Shown here: positions 53,121-62,472 of the stretch, piece by piece
Layout: each line of letters starts with the position of its first letter
Position numbering within the stretch: position 1 is the stretch's first letter
Source: Gemmatimonadota bacterium
GTDB lineage: Bacteria > Gemmatimonadota > Gemmatimonadetes > Gemmatimonadales > GWC2-71-9
Assembly (NCBI GenBank): GCA_029262195.1
Contig: JAJCZX010000027.1
Span: 192,677-256,676 of the forward strand
Direction of reading: 5' to 3'
Length of the DNA stretch: 64,000 nucleotides
The notes under the pieces: model-generated
The model's input: only the letters and a program-made list of their open reading frames with translations
Told to the model about the DNA's origin: nothing
The model's database searches: none
Program-made: the position numbers and the translations under genes

Positions 53121-54167
53121 GTGCGCGTAGGTTTCATCGTCAACGACACCAAAACTGAACAAGCCGGTTTCACAACAACCAGGCTCGCCCAGGCTGCAGT
53201 GAACATGGGACATGAACCCTGGATAATGGGTGTCGGGGACCTCATGTTGGACGCCGAGGACCACGTGATTGCCAACGCGTGGTCGGTCCCGCGAAAAAAT
53301 TACAAGACCACCGAATCTTTTCTGAGTGATCTGCAAGGTCGAAATGGGATTTCTGAGCGCATCTGCGTCGACGACCTCGATGCTCTGATGTTGCGAAACG
53401 TGCCATCCGACGATGCAATTTCGAGGCCGTGGGCGGCATCGGTGGCAATAGAATTCGCGCGAATGGCAGCCAGGCGTGGGGTCGTCGTGGTCAACGATCC
53501 GGGGGGCCTGGCAAAGGCCGCCAGCAAAATGTACTTCCAGTTATTTCCGGAAGAGGTGCGCCCGAAGACACTAATTACCCGTGACCGCGCAGAGATAAAG
53601 TCTTTTGTAAAGGAGCTGGGTGGCAACGCCGTCTTGAAGCCACTCCAGGGATCTGGAGGGGCCAGCGTTTTTTTGGTGCGCCCGGGCGATGCTTCCAACC
53701 TCAACCAGATGATCGATGCGGTCAGCCGGGACGGATACGTTATCACGCAGGAATACCTGGCTGCGGCGGAGCAAGGCGACACGCGAATGTTTGTCATGAA
53801 CGGGCGACCGTTGCGAGTCAAAGGAAGATTCTGCGCCTTTCGAAGGGTGCGGACCGGCGGGGACATGAGATCGAATATTCACGCCGGAGGAAAACTCGCA
53901 CAGGCCAAAATAACCGACGCCGAACTCCGAATCGCCGAAATCGTGCGCCCCAAACTTGTCCAAGATGGAATGTTTTTGGTCGGGCTCGACATCGTGGGCG
54001 ACAAGCTTATGGAAATAAATGTTTTCAGCCCCGGTGGGCTTGGTAGTGCTCAAAAATTCGAGAATCTCAATTTCAGTCGCAACGTGATCGAGGCCATCGA
54101 CCGGAAAGTTCAATACATGAATTTTTACGTTCGCAATTTCGACAACGTGGACATGTGCACGCTCTAG
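53121..54167 (+). CDS. Glutathione-synthetase-like ATP-grasp ligase
   Basis: ATP-grasp enzyme of 348 residues, GTG start at 53121. The N-terminal substrate domain opens with RVGFIVNDTK; the ATP-binding domain has NAVLKPLQGSGGASVF (glycine-rich loop), then VITQEYL, and the metal-binding segment FLVGLDIVGDKLMEINVFSPGG matches the GshB-type D...E-x-N triad. True glutathione synthesis would need gamma-glutamylcysteine ligase, which is absent here. The conserved neighbourhood with the QEGLA peptidase suggests ligation of an amino acid or peptide to a glutamyl or similar acceptor. It begins 35 bases after the peptidase stop and closes the plus-strand cluster. Confidence 0.87.
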   Translation: MRVGFIVNDTKTEQAGFTTTRLAQAAVNMGHEPWIMGVGDLMLDAEDHVIANAWSVPRKNYKTTESFLSDLQGRNGISERICVDDLDALMLRNVPSDDAISRPWAASVAIEFARMAARRGVVVVNDPGGLAKAASKMYFQLFPEEVRPKTLITRDRAEIKSFVKELGGNAVLKPLQGSGGASVFLVRPGDASNLNQMIDAVSRDGYVITQEYLAAAEQGDTRMFVMNGRPLRVKGRFCAFRRVRTGGDMRSNIHAGGKLAQAKITDAELRIAEIVRPKLVQDGMFLVGLDIVGDKLMEINVFSPGGLGSAQKFENLNFSRNVIEAIDRKVQYMNFYVRNFDNVDMCTL

Positions 54168-54217
54168 CGCCGGGACGGGATCTTCCCAATTCCTGCCGCC
54201 ACGGCAAGCACCTGTAC

Positions 54218-54880
54218 TCAAATCGTCCGAGGTCGCACATCGCTTCTGTCCGGCGACTCGAAAACTTCTAGCGGTACGTATTGCTCCTGACCGGGGTCAT
54301 AAGCGAACACTTCACCAGACTCGAACCGATAGACCCATGCGTGCACATGGAGGTCTTTTCTTTCAAGCGCAGCCGCAACGGAGGGATGGGTTCTCAAATT
54401 TTCGAGTTGCACGAGGACGTTTTCTTCGATAGCTGCGGTGAGACGGGCAGACGACTCGGAAATGTGTTCGTAGTTGTCGCGAATGATCTGCACCGTCGGG
54501 CCAGCATGACTTAACCATTGTTTCATCGCGGGAAGATCAGCGAGGACATCAGCTTCCAATAGGCCGTTCATAGCGCCGCAATAGGAATGGCCGCAGATGA
54601 TTATGTCCTTGACTCCCAGAACCTTGACCGCAAACTCGATCGTAGCCGCCTCTCCACCGTTGCCTGCGCCGTGTGGCGGAACGATGTTGCCAGCGTTTCT
54701 CAGAATGAACAATTCCCCGGGCTCAGTCTGAGTCATGAGAGCCGGATCGATTCTCGAGTCGGAACAGGTGATAAAAAGAGCGAGAGGACGTTGTCCGTCC
54801 ACAAGGGTCTCAAAAAGCTCTCGCTTCGTCCCAAATATCTCGTGTTGGAATCGATGAATGCCCTTCACCAGTTTTTGCAT
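54218..54880 (-). CDS. Beta-class carbonic anhydrase
   Basis: Zinc enzyme interconverting CO2 and bicarbonate, 220 residues from ATG 54880, where the family N-terminus ([11 protein letters not shown]) begins and AAAGG lies about 8 bases upstream. The in-frame start at 54988 would add an unlikely 36-residue tail. Zinc ligands Cys39 (CSDSR, with Asp41 and Arg43), His98 and Cys101 (HSYCGAM) are complete, and NAGNIVPP follows as usual. It converges on the ATP-grasp gene and is divergent from the MscS gene. Confidence 0.95.
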   Translation of the reverse strand: MQKLVKGIHRFQHEIFGTKRELFETLVDGQRPLALFITCSDSRIDPALMTQTEPGELFILRNAGNIVPPHGAGNGGEAATIEFAVKVLGVKDIIICGHSYCGAMNGLLEADVLADLPAMKQWLSHAGPTVQIIRDNYEHISESSARLTAAIEENVLVQLENLRTHPSVAAALERKDLHVHAWVYRFESGEVFAYDPGQEQYVPLEVFESPDRSDVRPRTI

Positions 54881-55145
54881 ACCGCGGCCTTTCCAATAGC
54901 GGGGGGTTGGCCAACAATGTCCAAGCACGGAACTTTGACCGTGAATCCACCTTTTCTTGAAAATGCATTGGTGCGCGCACGTATCCAACCCTCGCGCCGT
55001 TTACTCCATTCAATAGTTCATCATTCCCATCATTCACCCCTCCCTCAGGTCCGCCTCCCTCCTCCCCAACTACCCGACTTCGGTCCTCAGCGATATGTTA
55101 GGTACTCGCCTACCCAGATCCGTGCCAGAGGAATTCTTCGGAAAA

Positions 55146-56357
55146 ATGTCAGCACAATTCGCAGATAGAATCGCCGCTTCCTTGCCCGGCGTCTTGATAT
55201 TGGGATCCTTGGCGTGCTTCGGTGGTGGGGACGACGCACCCACCAATACTCGCGACACAACCAACACCGCTGAAGCTGCGACGCAGGCACCCATCATCGA
55301 CACAGTACCTGCCATCGAAGCGGTGTTGCGCGACGCTACCGATCCCCCGTCTGACTCCGGACCAATCGAATTTCTACCGGTTTTGGATAGCCTGCGTCAG
55401 GAAATTGCTTCACTGCGAGCTGCGATCGCTGCGCAACTACCGGGAGACATACAAACAGACATTGCGGCCTCTGATTCCACTCCGGTAACCGCCGGGGAAT
55501 TGGTTGGACTGACCGGGGAGCAGGTACGCGAAACCGCTGACGGACTCAGGTACGTCGGGCTGCGAACCCTGTGGGCACTGATCTTACTTGTCTTCGCCTG
55601 GCTACTGGTGCGCCTTAGCGTGTGGCTGTTGGAAAGGTTTGCCGAGCGTACGGCCGCACGCAGACTCTTCTTCAAGAAGTTAATTCCTATTGTTCGACTG
55701 GTGATATGGTCTGGTATTGCCTACTACATCGTCACCGGAGTGTTCCAGGTGGATCGGTCCGGGTTAGTGGCAGCGACGGCGGCGCTCGGCGTTGGAATCG
55801 GCTTCGCGGCTCAGAGCGTACTCAAAAATTTCATCGGCGGACTGATTGTTATCTTCGATCAGCCTTTTCAGGTGGGTGACAAGATCAAAGTCGGTGGCAC
55901 CTATGGGGAAGTAGTCAACATCGGCATGCGCTCCACTCGCATCATTACACCGGACGACAACCTGGTAACAGTACCCAACGCTCAGGTCGTAGAAGAACAA
56001 GTGTCGAATGCGAACGCCGGCGCGCTGGAGTGCCAGACAGTAGTCGATCTCTACCTTCCGGGCTGGATTGATGTCTCCAAAGCTAAAGCGCTTGCCTTCG
56101 AAGCGGCCGCCAATTCCAAGTACGTCAGTCTAAACAAACCTATCGTCGTATTCGTTGCCGACGAATTTAAGGAGACCTTCCTCACCCATCTGATGGTGAA
56201 ATCCTACGTCATTGACACACGGCAGGAAGGAGCCCTGGCGAGTGACGTCACCGAACGGGCCAAAACGGCCTTCCTGCAACACGGATTACTCGGGTCGATG
56301 ACCGGACTCAGAGGGTTCCCGATACCGAATTCCAACACTGCGGACAAGAGCCCGTGA
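55146..56357 (+). CDS. MscS-type mechanosensitive channel with N-terminal extracytoplasmic extension
   Basis: Channel protein of 403 residues from ATG 55146; the frame runs back to an ATG at 55095 that has no ribosome binding site. A hydrophobic leader (LPGVLILGSLAC) is followed by an acidic, Thr/Asp-rich stretch of about 110 residues, then three helices and the MscS core with GVGIGFAAQSVLKNFIGG (pore helix) and FQVGDKIKVGGTYGEVV (beta domain). The SLAC box is a weak lipobox, so lipid modification is uncertain. It releases solutes or ions on membrane tension. Its stop overlaps the start of a giant NTPase gene (GTGATGA), so the two are made together. Confidence 0.87.
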   Translation: MSAQFADRIAASLPGVLILGSLACFGGGDDAPTNTRDTTNTAEAATQAPIIDTVPAIEAVLRDATDPPSDSGPIEFLPVLDSLRQEIASLRAAIAAQLPGDIQTDIAASDSTPVTAGELVGLTGEQVRETADGLRYVGLRTLWALILLVFAWLLVRLSVWLLERFAERTAARRLFFKKLIPIVRLVIWSGIAYYIVTGVFQVDRSGLVAATAALGVGIGFAAQSVLKNFIGGLIVIFDQPFQVGDKIKVGGTYGEVVNIGMRSTRIITPDDNLVTVPNAQVVEEQVSNANAGALECQTVVDLYLPGWIDVSKAKALAFEAAANSKYVSLNKPIVVFVADEFKETFLTHLMVKSYVIDTRQEGALASDVTERAKTAFLQHGLLGSMTGLRGFPIPNSNTADKSP

Positions 56358-59300
56358 TGACCCGCACCTATTCGTCTCGCGAAGAGTTGGACGCTAATCT
56401 TAGCAAAGTGCTCGGAGCATTAACTGAATTCGAAGCCGTTGTCGTCCGCGAACTGGACGGAGCCCCCCGTAGGCTCAACGCAGAATTGCTGGAGCCATTG
56501 AAGGCCACCGTTCAAAAGGCTGCCGAAACTCACTCTGAAGTTTTTTCGAAATATCTGCAAGCCAGTGACTCCGCCGACTCCGATTTTTCCGATCGTGCCG
56601 AGAAATACCGTAAAGCAGTAACCGCCAGCGTACTCAAGCCGTGCGAGGAATTTTTTGAAGCGACCCGGCCCGGCGAGACAATTGGTGCCACCTACGAAAA
56701 CGCCGTCGCGAAGCTAAACGATGTTGTGGACGAGGCGAGCAGCTCAACCGTCCTTCCGGAGGCACAGGATCTCTATTCGGCCAAGTCCGGCGATTCGATC
56801 GTTACCGTGCTTGGCAAACTCGGCATCCGGACTCGGCGCGGTCTGACCGGAAGCGTAGCTACGCTTTCAAATGTGGTGGGTGGCGTATTCGGTCGGGCTC
56901 CCCGCGCAATCCCGCCGGCGACAAGAACGGTGCCGCTGGCCTCGTTGATGGCGTACCACACCCATGTTCGAATCAATCCCGCGTTCGCGGACTCGCACGA
57001 GCAATATCAGCAGAACATCGGCCTGCTGACATCGAAAGTCGAGGACGCATTCACGGAATGGACCCACGGAACTCTTGAAGCTCGTTGGTTGCTCGACCGG
57101 CCGGGACTAAGGCCGCCACATCCGTTTGCGCCACCGGACGTACCGAGTGTACAAGCGAGTGAGAGATCGGAGGCAGAAGAGTCGCATCAGGATCCGGAAA
57201 AACCCAAAGACGAAGATGTCCCGCCCGACCCCGCGGCAGAGTTCGCCACCCTCGTTGAACACGGGAGAAACCTTCAAACCCGCCTGGAACTCGTGTTGCA
57301 ATTCGAGCATGAACTGATGGAAACGACCGATGCTCTGGCGGAGTCTTTCGAAACTTTGAAAAAAGATCTCGACACAGCCGGGACGTTCATGTTAAGCGAT
57401 CGCAAACGAGTGCTTAACAACCAAACAAACGGCAGAAACGTGTTTCGCGAGCGGACCGACCTGTGGGCCGAGTGGCACAAACAATGCCGAGATAAACTGG
57501 CCCTGCTTGTCCAGGTCATTCTCCTGCAGCAGGAACTTTCCAGGATCGAGGACGAGTTGCTCGACTCCGTCGCCCGTACAACACTCGATCCTATAATCTC
57601 GACGTTCGACCGGCTAAAAGGTGTGCTGCAGCACTGTGCAGAAGAAGCACGGCAAATAAACTCGACCACCAGCTCCCCGGAAAAGGCGAGTCAATACAGG
57701 ACGTTGGGCGAAAAAACGTCCCGGGATATGAAAGGCATTCTCGACGATATCCCCGGTATTGTCACTTCGGACCGAGCCCTCGCGTCACCCGGAACCAGGC
57801 AATGGGCGCGATTGCAGGAGCTTATCGAAGAGCTACCCGAAAGTTTCAGTATTCACTCCCAGAAAGAAGACCCGAGCACGCCGATCACCCCCGAAAAAAC
57901 ACCCCTGATTATCAGACTTCGCGACGTTACGAAGGTTGCCCTTGATCCCCCGTTTCCCGATCAACTCCGAAACTCTGCAGCTCCATTAAGACAACGCATC
58001 CCGTCCGTTTGGGCGGAAACGGAGCAAATCTTGCATATCATACAATACAACTTCGACGCCTACGCAGACGAGTTGGAGAGCGAAGAAGGCGAAGAGAACG
58101 CGACCGAATTGGTAAACGACGGGATCCGCCGCTCGGAGGAAACCCTCGACGAGTTAACGGAGTCGTTGAGGGAGCCGTGGGACACCTTCGCCTCCTCTGT
58201 ATTCGACACTTTTGAGGAAGATTGGGCGGATCTGCACCGCAGAGTAAGATCCAGGGCGGTCCTTGAAGAAAAACTGGTCGGAATCCGCACGCGCATCGAT
58301 CGTGAAATTGAAACGGGCTGGCGCACCGCGAAACTGTGGGGCACCCGTCGTTTCGAAATCGGTCGGCGCTGGGCGTTCCGCGGGAGAACCGTTGCCGAAC
58401 GACTGATCCAACGGGGCCGCACCGCTGTCAGCACCACAGGAGCAGGCGAACAGGAAGCCCATGAAGCCCTGGAATCCATCGTGGCCATCGACGCGATTGT
58501 GGACGAGTTACCCCTTGTTTACCGGCGACTTTTTTCCTTTGGCGCCCTCAGAGAACCATCCCTTTTCACCGGGAGAGATAAGAACGTTGAGAACATAAAA
58601 GCCCACTTTTCGGCGTGGCTAACCGGCGGTAACGCCGGCGTGGCAGTCTTGGCCGGATCCCCGGGGAGCGGGAGGACAAGCCTTCTCAACGTGCTCCCCT
58701 CCGCAGTGTTCGAAGATGCCGACGTCCGCAGTCTGCCGCTAGTAACGCGCATTCGGGATGAGACAGAGTTTGCGTCATTGTTGGCCGAAGCGCTGGAGAT
58801 TGAGTTACATCAAGCAGGCGGGCTCGACCAATTGGCCGATGAATTGTTAGCGCGGCGTGGGAAGAAGAAACCGCTGGTCTGCCTTGTGGACAACATCGAA
58901 CATTTGGTGCTGCGCGCCCCCGCCGGCCTCGAACTTTTCGAGCGCGTGTTAGCGTTCTTCTCTCGAACCGATGTCGAGATATTCTGGCTCAGTACCATCA
59001 CCGCAGCCGCATGGAAATTTGTTGAAACAACCGCCCCTGCCGCGGCAGCAAGCGTTACCGTGACTTCCTATGAGAAGCTCGACCGGCCAACTCTTGAACG
59101 GTTGGTAATCACCAGACACGAACGCAGCGGAATGCCTCTGACATTTGCACCACCGCAAGACCCATCCCCTTTGCTTCGCAGGCGCCTGGAAAAAGCATCC
59201 GACCCTGAGAAACGCGAGAACATTCTACGAGAGAACTTTTTCGACCAACTCCACAAGCTGTGCGGTTCAAGCGTTAAGCTTGCGTTCTTTTACTGGATCC

Positions 59301-59662
59301 AAAGCGCCGATTTTGGCGTTAAACCCGACACACTCACCGTGAATCCAATCGATCCGGTAGACTTCAGATTCCTCAATTCTCTGGACCTGCAGCAGGCATT
59401 TTCGCTCCACGCGTTTGTCATGCACAACACTCTAACGCTTCAGGATCACAATCGGATTCTGGCAGTTTCTGAAAGCACGGGTCGGATGACCCTGGAATCT
59501 CTGGTTAGACTCAAATTGTTGACCACCGTCACGACCAATGACAGGGGAGACGCCCAGGAAACTGCTGAGGTGACTATTTCGACTAACGACGAATATTCGA
59601 TCCGAAGGCTGGCCCTTTACCCGGTTTTCGAGTTGTTGAAACAACGCAACATCCTGAAATAA
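56354..59662 (+). CDS. Large coiled-coil P-loop NTPase of unknown family
   Basis: Protein of 1,102 residues, translationally coupled to the MscS channel. The first 730 residues are mostly alpha-helical and charged, with coiled-coil-like heptads (about 300-420 and 560-680) and a Gly/Ala-Arg turn near 165-190. An NTPase domain follows: Walker A GSPGSGRTS at 768-776, Walker B LVCLVDNIEH with Asp846, and a sensor-like FWLSTIT near 878. The last 150 residues (LRLLTTV-like strand, then EYSIRRLALYPVFELLKQ) look like a winged helix. This order (sensor, NTPase, winged helix) recalls STAND ATPases, but no named family was recognised. It may gate, assemble or sense the channel. Confidence 0.75.
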   Translation: MMTRTYSSREELDANLSKVLGALTEFEAVVVRELDGAPRRLNAELLEPLKATVQKAAETHSEVFSKYLQASDSADSDFSDRAEKYRKAVTASVLKPCEEFFEATRPGETIGATYENAVAKLNDVVDEASSSTVLPEAQDLYSAKSGDSIVTVLGKLGIRTRRGLTGSVATLSNVVGGVFGRAPRAIPPATRTVPLASLMAYHTHVRINPAFADSHEQYQQNIGLLTSKVEDAFTEWTHGTLEARWLLDRPGLRPPHPFAPPDVPSVQASERSEAEESHQDPEKPKDEDVPPDPAAEFATLVEHGRNLQTRLELVLQFEHELMETTDALAESFETLKKDLDTAGTFMLSDRKRVLNNQTNGRNVFRERTDLWAEWHKQCRDKLALLVQVILLQQELSRIEDELLDSVARTTLDPIISTFDRLKGVLQHCAEEARQINSTTSSPEKASQYRTLGEKTSRDMKGILDDIPGIVTSDRALASPGTRQWARLQELIEELPESFSIHSQKEDPSTPITPEKTPLIIRLRDVTKVALDPPFPDQLRNSAAPLRQRIPSVWAETEQILHIIQYNFDAYADELESEEGEENATELVNDGIRRSEETLDELTESLREPWDTFASSVFDTFEEDWADLHRRVRSRAVLEEKLVGIRTRIDREIETGWRTAKLWGTRRFEIGRRWAFRGRTVAERLIQRGRTAVSTTGAGEQEAHEALESIVAIDAIVDELPLVYRRLFSFGALREPSLFTGRDKNVENIKAHFSAWLTGGNAGVAVLAGSPGSGRTSLLNVLPSAVFEDADVRSLPLVTRIRDETEFASLLAEALEIELHQAGGLDQLADELLARRGKKKPLVCLVDNIEHLVLRAPAGLELFERVLAFFSRTDVEIFWLSTITAAAWKFVETTAPAAAASVTVTSYEKLDRPTLERLVITRHERSGMPLTFAPPQDPSPLLRRRLEKASDPEKRENILRENFFDQLHKLCGSSVKLAFFYWIQSADFGVKPDTLTVNPIDPVDFRFLNSLDLQQAFSLHAFVMHNTLTLQDHNRILAVSESTGRMTLESLVRLKLLTTVTTNDRGDAQETAEVTISTNDEYSIRRLALYPVFELLKQRNILK

Positions 59663-59918
59663 GTTCTAAGGTCGCCCTCGAACCGAATTCGCCTCCCTGC
59701 GATTCGCTTCACCTGGCAACCCAGCTCACACCTACAAAACAGGCAGCTCCACATCTGCCATTTTCGCAGAGACCTCCCGTGTCGTTTCGGCAAACTTCAC
59801 AGATTTTTTTGCCGGACTGACAGACTAAAATGGGCACGCCCGGTGCATACCGGCGTCGGCCGCGGGGGCAACAATGCCCTCGTTGACGCGTTTCACAATT
59901 TTTCGGAGGAACTAAGCA

Positions 59919-60374
59919 ATGATTCTGACAAGCTTTAGGCCATCCGTCAGACGGTGGGAGGCCACGATCAACAATTTCGACCGCATGCGCCATGAGATGG
60001 AGCATCTGGTGGACTCAATTGCCGGCGGGACATCCGGCCACCTTTTAGGGACGTTTCCCGCAACCAACATCACCCAAACCCCGGATTGTTTCCACATAAG
60101 GACGGAACTGCCGGGCGTGAAGATTTCGGATCTCGAAATATCTACGGTCGACCGCAAAGTGGCCGTACAGGGAAGGCGGGATGTGGAGCCAGAGGAAAAC
60201 GGTGTGAGCTATCATCGGCGCGAGAGAAAGCCGGTGGAATTCAACCGGAATATAGAGTTGCCTTCAGAATTCGACCGGGAAAAGGTAGAGGCGTCTTTGA
60301 CCAACGGCGTACTCACGATCACACTTCCCCGAGTCGAGGCAGCAAAACCCAGAACAATCCAGGTCTCTAACTAA
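59919..60374 (+). CDS. Hsp20 small heat-shock protein (first copy)
   Basis: Holdase chaperone of 151 residues with CGGAGGA 8 bases before ATG 59919. The alpha-crystallin domain (about 45-140) shows HIRTELPGVKISDLEIS, the RRDVEPEENGVSYHRRE loop, and a conserved ending LTNGVLTITLPRVE; the C-terminal KPRTIQVSN supplies the I-x-V dimer-groove motif. It lies about 250 bases after the NTPase gene and 39 bases before a second hsp20. The gap upstream contains TAAAAT near 59825 as a possible -10. No CIRCE element was seen. Confidence 0.92.
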   Translation: MILTSFRPSVRRWEATINNFDRMRHEMEHLVDSIAGGTSGHLLGTFPATNITQTPDCFHIRTELPGVKISDLEISTVDRKVAVQGRRDVEPEENGVSYHRRERKPVEFNRNIELPSEFDREKVEASLTNGVLTITLPRVEAAKPRTIQVSN

Positions 60375-60413
60375 CAATCACCCATCAACTCAACGGAAAA
60401 CATGGAGGTAACA

Positions 60414-60824
60414 ATGGCAAACGAAATGACCCATGCGATCCAGGGAGGAAACTCTGTGGAAGTGGGCGATCAATTCGAACAAACGCGGCCGGGTCCGTTT
60501 TTCACGCCGGCGGTAGATATTTTCGAAAAGGACGAAGCCATAACGCTTTTGGCAGATATGCCGGGAGTAAAGTCGGACGATTTAGAGATCGACCTACGGG
60601 AAAACATCCTGACCCTCAACGGCAGGTGCGAGAGCTTCGAGGTGGAAGGAGAAACCGACGTGGTCCGTGAATACGAAACCGGAACGTACCATCGGCGATT
60701 CACACTTTCCGACACAATCGATCAGGACAAAATAGAAGCGAAGTTGGTTGACGGAGTACTCCGCCTGGAACTCCCGAAGTCAGAAGAAACGCGCCCGAGA
60801 CAGATCCCGGTGATGTCCGAGTAA
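60414..60824 (+). CDS. Hsp20 small heat-shock protein (second copy)
   Basis: Holdase chaperone of 136 residues. The start is ATG 60414, with GGAGGT 5 bases upstream; the earlier ATG at 60402 overlaps that site and is rejected. The alpha-crystallin domain has AITLLADMPGVKSDDLEIDL, ENILTLNGR, YHRRFTL and VDGVLRLELPKSE, then RPRQIPV. It is only moderately similar to the first copy, so the two probably form mixed or distinct oligomers. It is followed about 100 bases later by an HtrA protease, completing a fold-or-degrade unit. Confidence 0.93.
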   Translation: MANEMTHAIQGGNSVEVGDQFEQTRPGPFFTPAVDIFEKDEAITLLADMPGVKSDDLEIDLRENILTLNGRCESFEVEGETDVVREYETGTYHRRFTLSDTIDQDKIEAKLVDGVLRLELPKSEETRPRQIPVMSE

Positions 60825-60921
60825 GAACCCCGTTGGGGGTCGGATTGACATGCCGGCCCCCAGCACGACGACGACTGAAAAATTTGCGAACAGGGTGTGA
60901 CAGTTAAGAAAGGAGATAGAA

Positions 60922-62412
60922 ATGAACGCCCGCAAAATCTTCACGCTTTTTAGCGTCGCCCTTTTTCCAGCATATTCTGGATGCACACCTGACGCGGAAG
61001 CATCCATCCAACATTTGACGATGCCCCCCGATCAGGCGGTATCGACATCCGTCACTGAAACCCCTGCCGACGATATGACAACCGCCTTATCGATGGCATT
61101 CCGTAGCGCCGCCCAAGGCGTACTGCCTTCTGTGGTGTACGTGTCAGTTGAACGGGATAGACCCACGAGTCGACTGGTGCCTCAAATTCCCCAAGGCTTT
61201 CGACCTTTCTTCCAGTTCCAAAACCCTGGAATCGAGCTTCCCCCCCAACGTAACACCGGTTCGGGGTTCGTTCTGGATTCTGACGGTCACGTAGTTACCA
61301 ATCACCACGTGGTGGCAAACGCCACCCGCGTGACCGTACGGATGCACGATGGTCGAGAATTGGACGCCAGCGTTGTCGGAGGCGACCCAACAACCGATGT
61401 AGCGGTTATCAAATTGGAAGAATTGCTGTCGGGTGTTTCTCAGGCCCATTTCGGCGATTCGGACGCCATTCAGATTGGAGATTGGGTCCTCGCCCTGGGT
61501 AACCCACTCGGCCTCGATTTCACAGTCACCGCTGGCATCGTCAGTGCCCGTGGCCGGAGGCTGAGCAACAACAACACCGCTCTCGAATCGTACATTCAAA
61601 CCGACGCAGCGATTAACCCAGGCAACTCAGGCGGTCCACTCATCGACCTGAGGGGGCGGGTAGTGGGCATCAACACGGCTATCGCAGGAGGCGGCAACAG
61701 ATTCGTCGGGTATGGGTTTGCGGTCCCCGCGACCCTGGCTCAACGAGTAGTTGAAGACCTTCTCCAATTCGGGTACGTGCGTCGACCCCGTATTGGTGCT
61801 CGGGTCAGCGATGTCAATGCCGCCGACGCCGAAGCCTATCAACTGAACGAGGTTAGAGGCGCGGAAATAAACGTCGTCGAACCCGACTCCCCGGCGGAGC
61901 GATCTGGACTCCTCATTGGCGATGTCGTGCTCGCGATTGACGATGAGCCAGTGCAAAACGCCAACGACTTGACCACCGCTCTTGCCGAACGGGACCCGGG
62001 AGACGAGGTAAGTCTGACCGTCGTGCGGGAGGGTACGAGGCGGGCCGTGGAGATTGAACTGGGCGAATTCCCGAGAGCTGAAGAAGACGGGAACAACGCA
62101 CGATCAAATACAGACTCCGCGGGTTTGTTGGGTCTTACCGTTGGCCGACTCTCCGCAGCCGAAATTGACAAACTTGAGCACAGGATCGAAGGCGGAGTAA
62201 TCGTAACAGACGTCCAGAGTTTCGGCCCCGCTGCAAACGCTGGCATCAGGAGAGGGCAAATCATTCTCAAGATCAACGGAGAACAAGTAAACACGCCAGC
62301 CGAATTCCGGTCGATCATCGGGGAAATCGAAAACGGTGAGGTTGTCTCGATCAGGCTGATAGATCAAGAATTGGGTGAAACGATCGTTAACTTCCGAACT
62401 CCCCGGAACTAA
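60922..62412 (+). CDS. HtrA/Deg-type serine protease with two PDZ domains
   Basis: Periplasmic protease/chaperone of 496 residues. A signal peptide ends in AYSGC, a poor lipobox that may still anchor it. The trypsin-like domain carries catalytic His129 (TNHHVV), Asp159 (TTDVAVI) and Ser236 (NPGNSGGPL). Two PDZ domains follow (about 290-385 and 400-490), each with a GLLIGDV- or GIRRGQI-type carboxylate loop. AAAGGAG lies 7 bases before ATG 60922. As the last gene of the run it degrades proteins that the two Hsp20 chaperones cannot hold. A perfect-stem terminator follows at once. Confidence 0.95.
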   Translation: MNARKIFTLFSVALFPAYSGCTPDAEASIQHLTMPPDQAVSTSVTETPADDMTTALSMAFRSAAQGVLPSVVYVSVERDRPTSRLVPQIPQGFRPFFQFQNPGIELPPQRNTGSGFVLDSDGHVVTNHHVVANATRVTVRMHDGRELDASVVGGDPTTDVAVIKLEELLSGVSQAHFGDSDAIQIGDWVLALGNPLGLDFTVTAGIVSARGRRLSNNNTALESYIQTDAAINPGNSGGPLIDLRGRVVGINTAIAGGGNRFVGYGFAVPATLAQRVVEDLLQFGYVRRPRIGARVSDVNAADAEAYQLNEVRGAEINVVEPDSPAERSGLLIGDVVLAIDDEPVQNANDLTTALAERDPGDEVSLTVVREGTRRAVEIELGEFPRAEEDGNNARSNTDSAGLLGLTVGRLSAAEIDKLEHRIEGGVIVTDVQSFGPAANAGIRRGQIILKINGEQVNTPAEFRSIIGEIENGEVVSIRLIDQELGETIVNFRTPRN

Positions 62413-62423
62413 CAAGGGAGGAT

Positions 62424-62457
62424 GGAGCAGGCCGCTCTGAACCGGCCTGCTCCTTTT
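62424..62457 (+). terminator. Rho-independent terminator after the HtrA gene
   Basis: GGAGCAGGCCG pairs perfectly (11 base pairs) with CGGCCTGCTCC through the loop CTCTGAAC, followed by T4. It ends the plus-strand chaperone/protease transcript 12 bases after the htrA stop. The peroxiredoxin gene converges from the other side at 62473. Confidence 0.92.
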
Positions 62458-62472
62458 GTAGGTCCGATCGTC

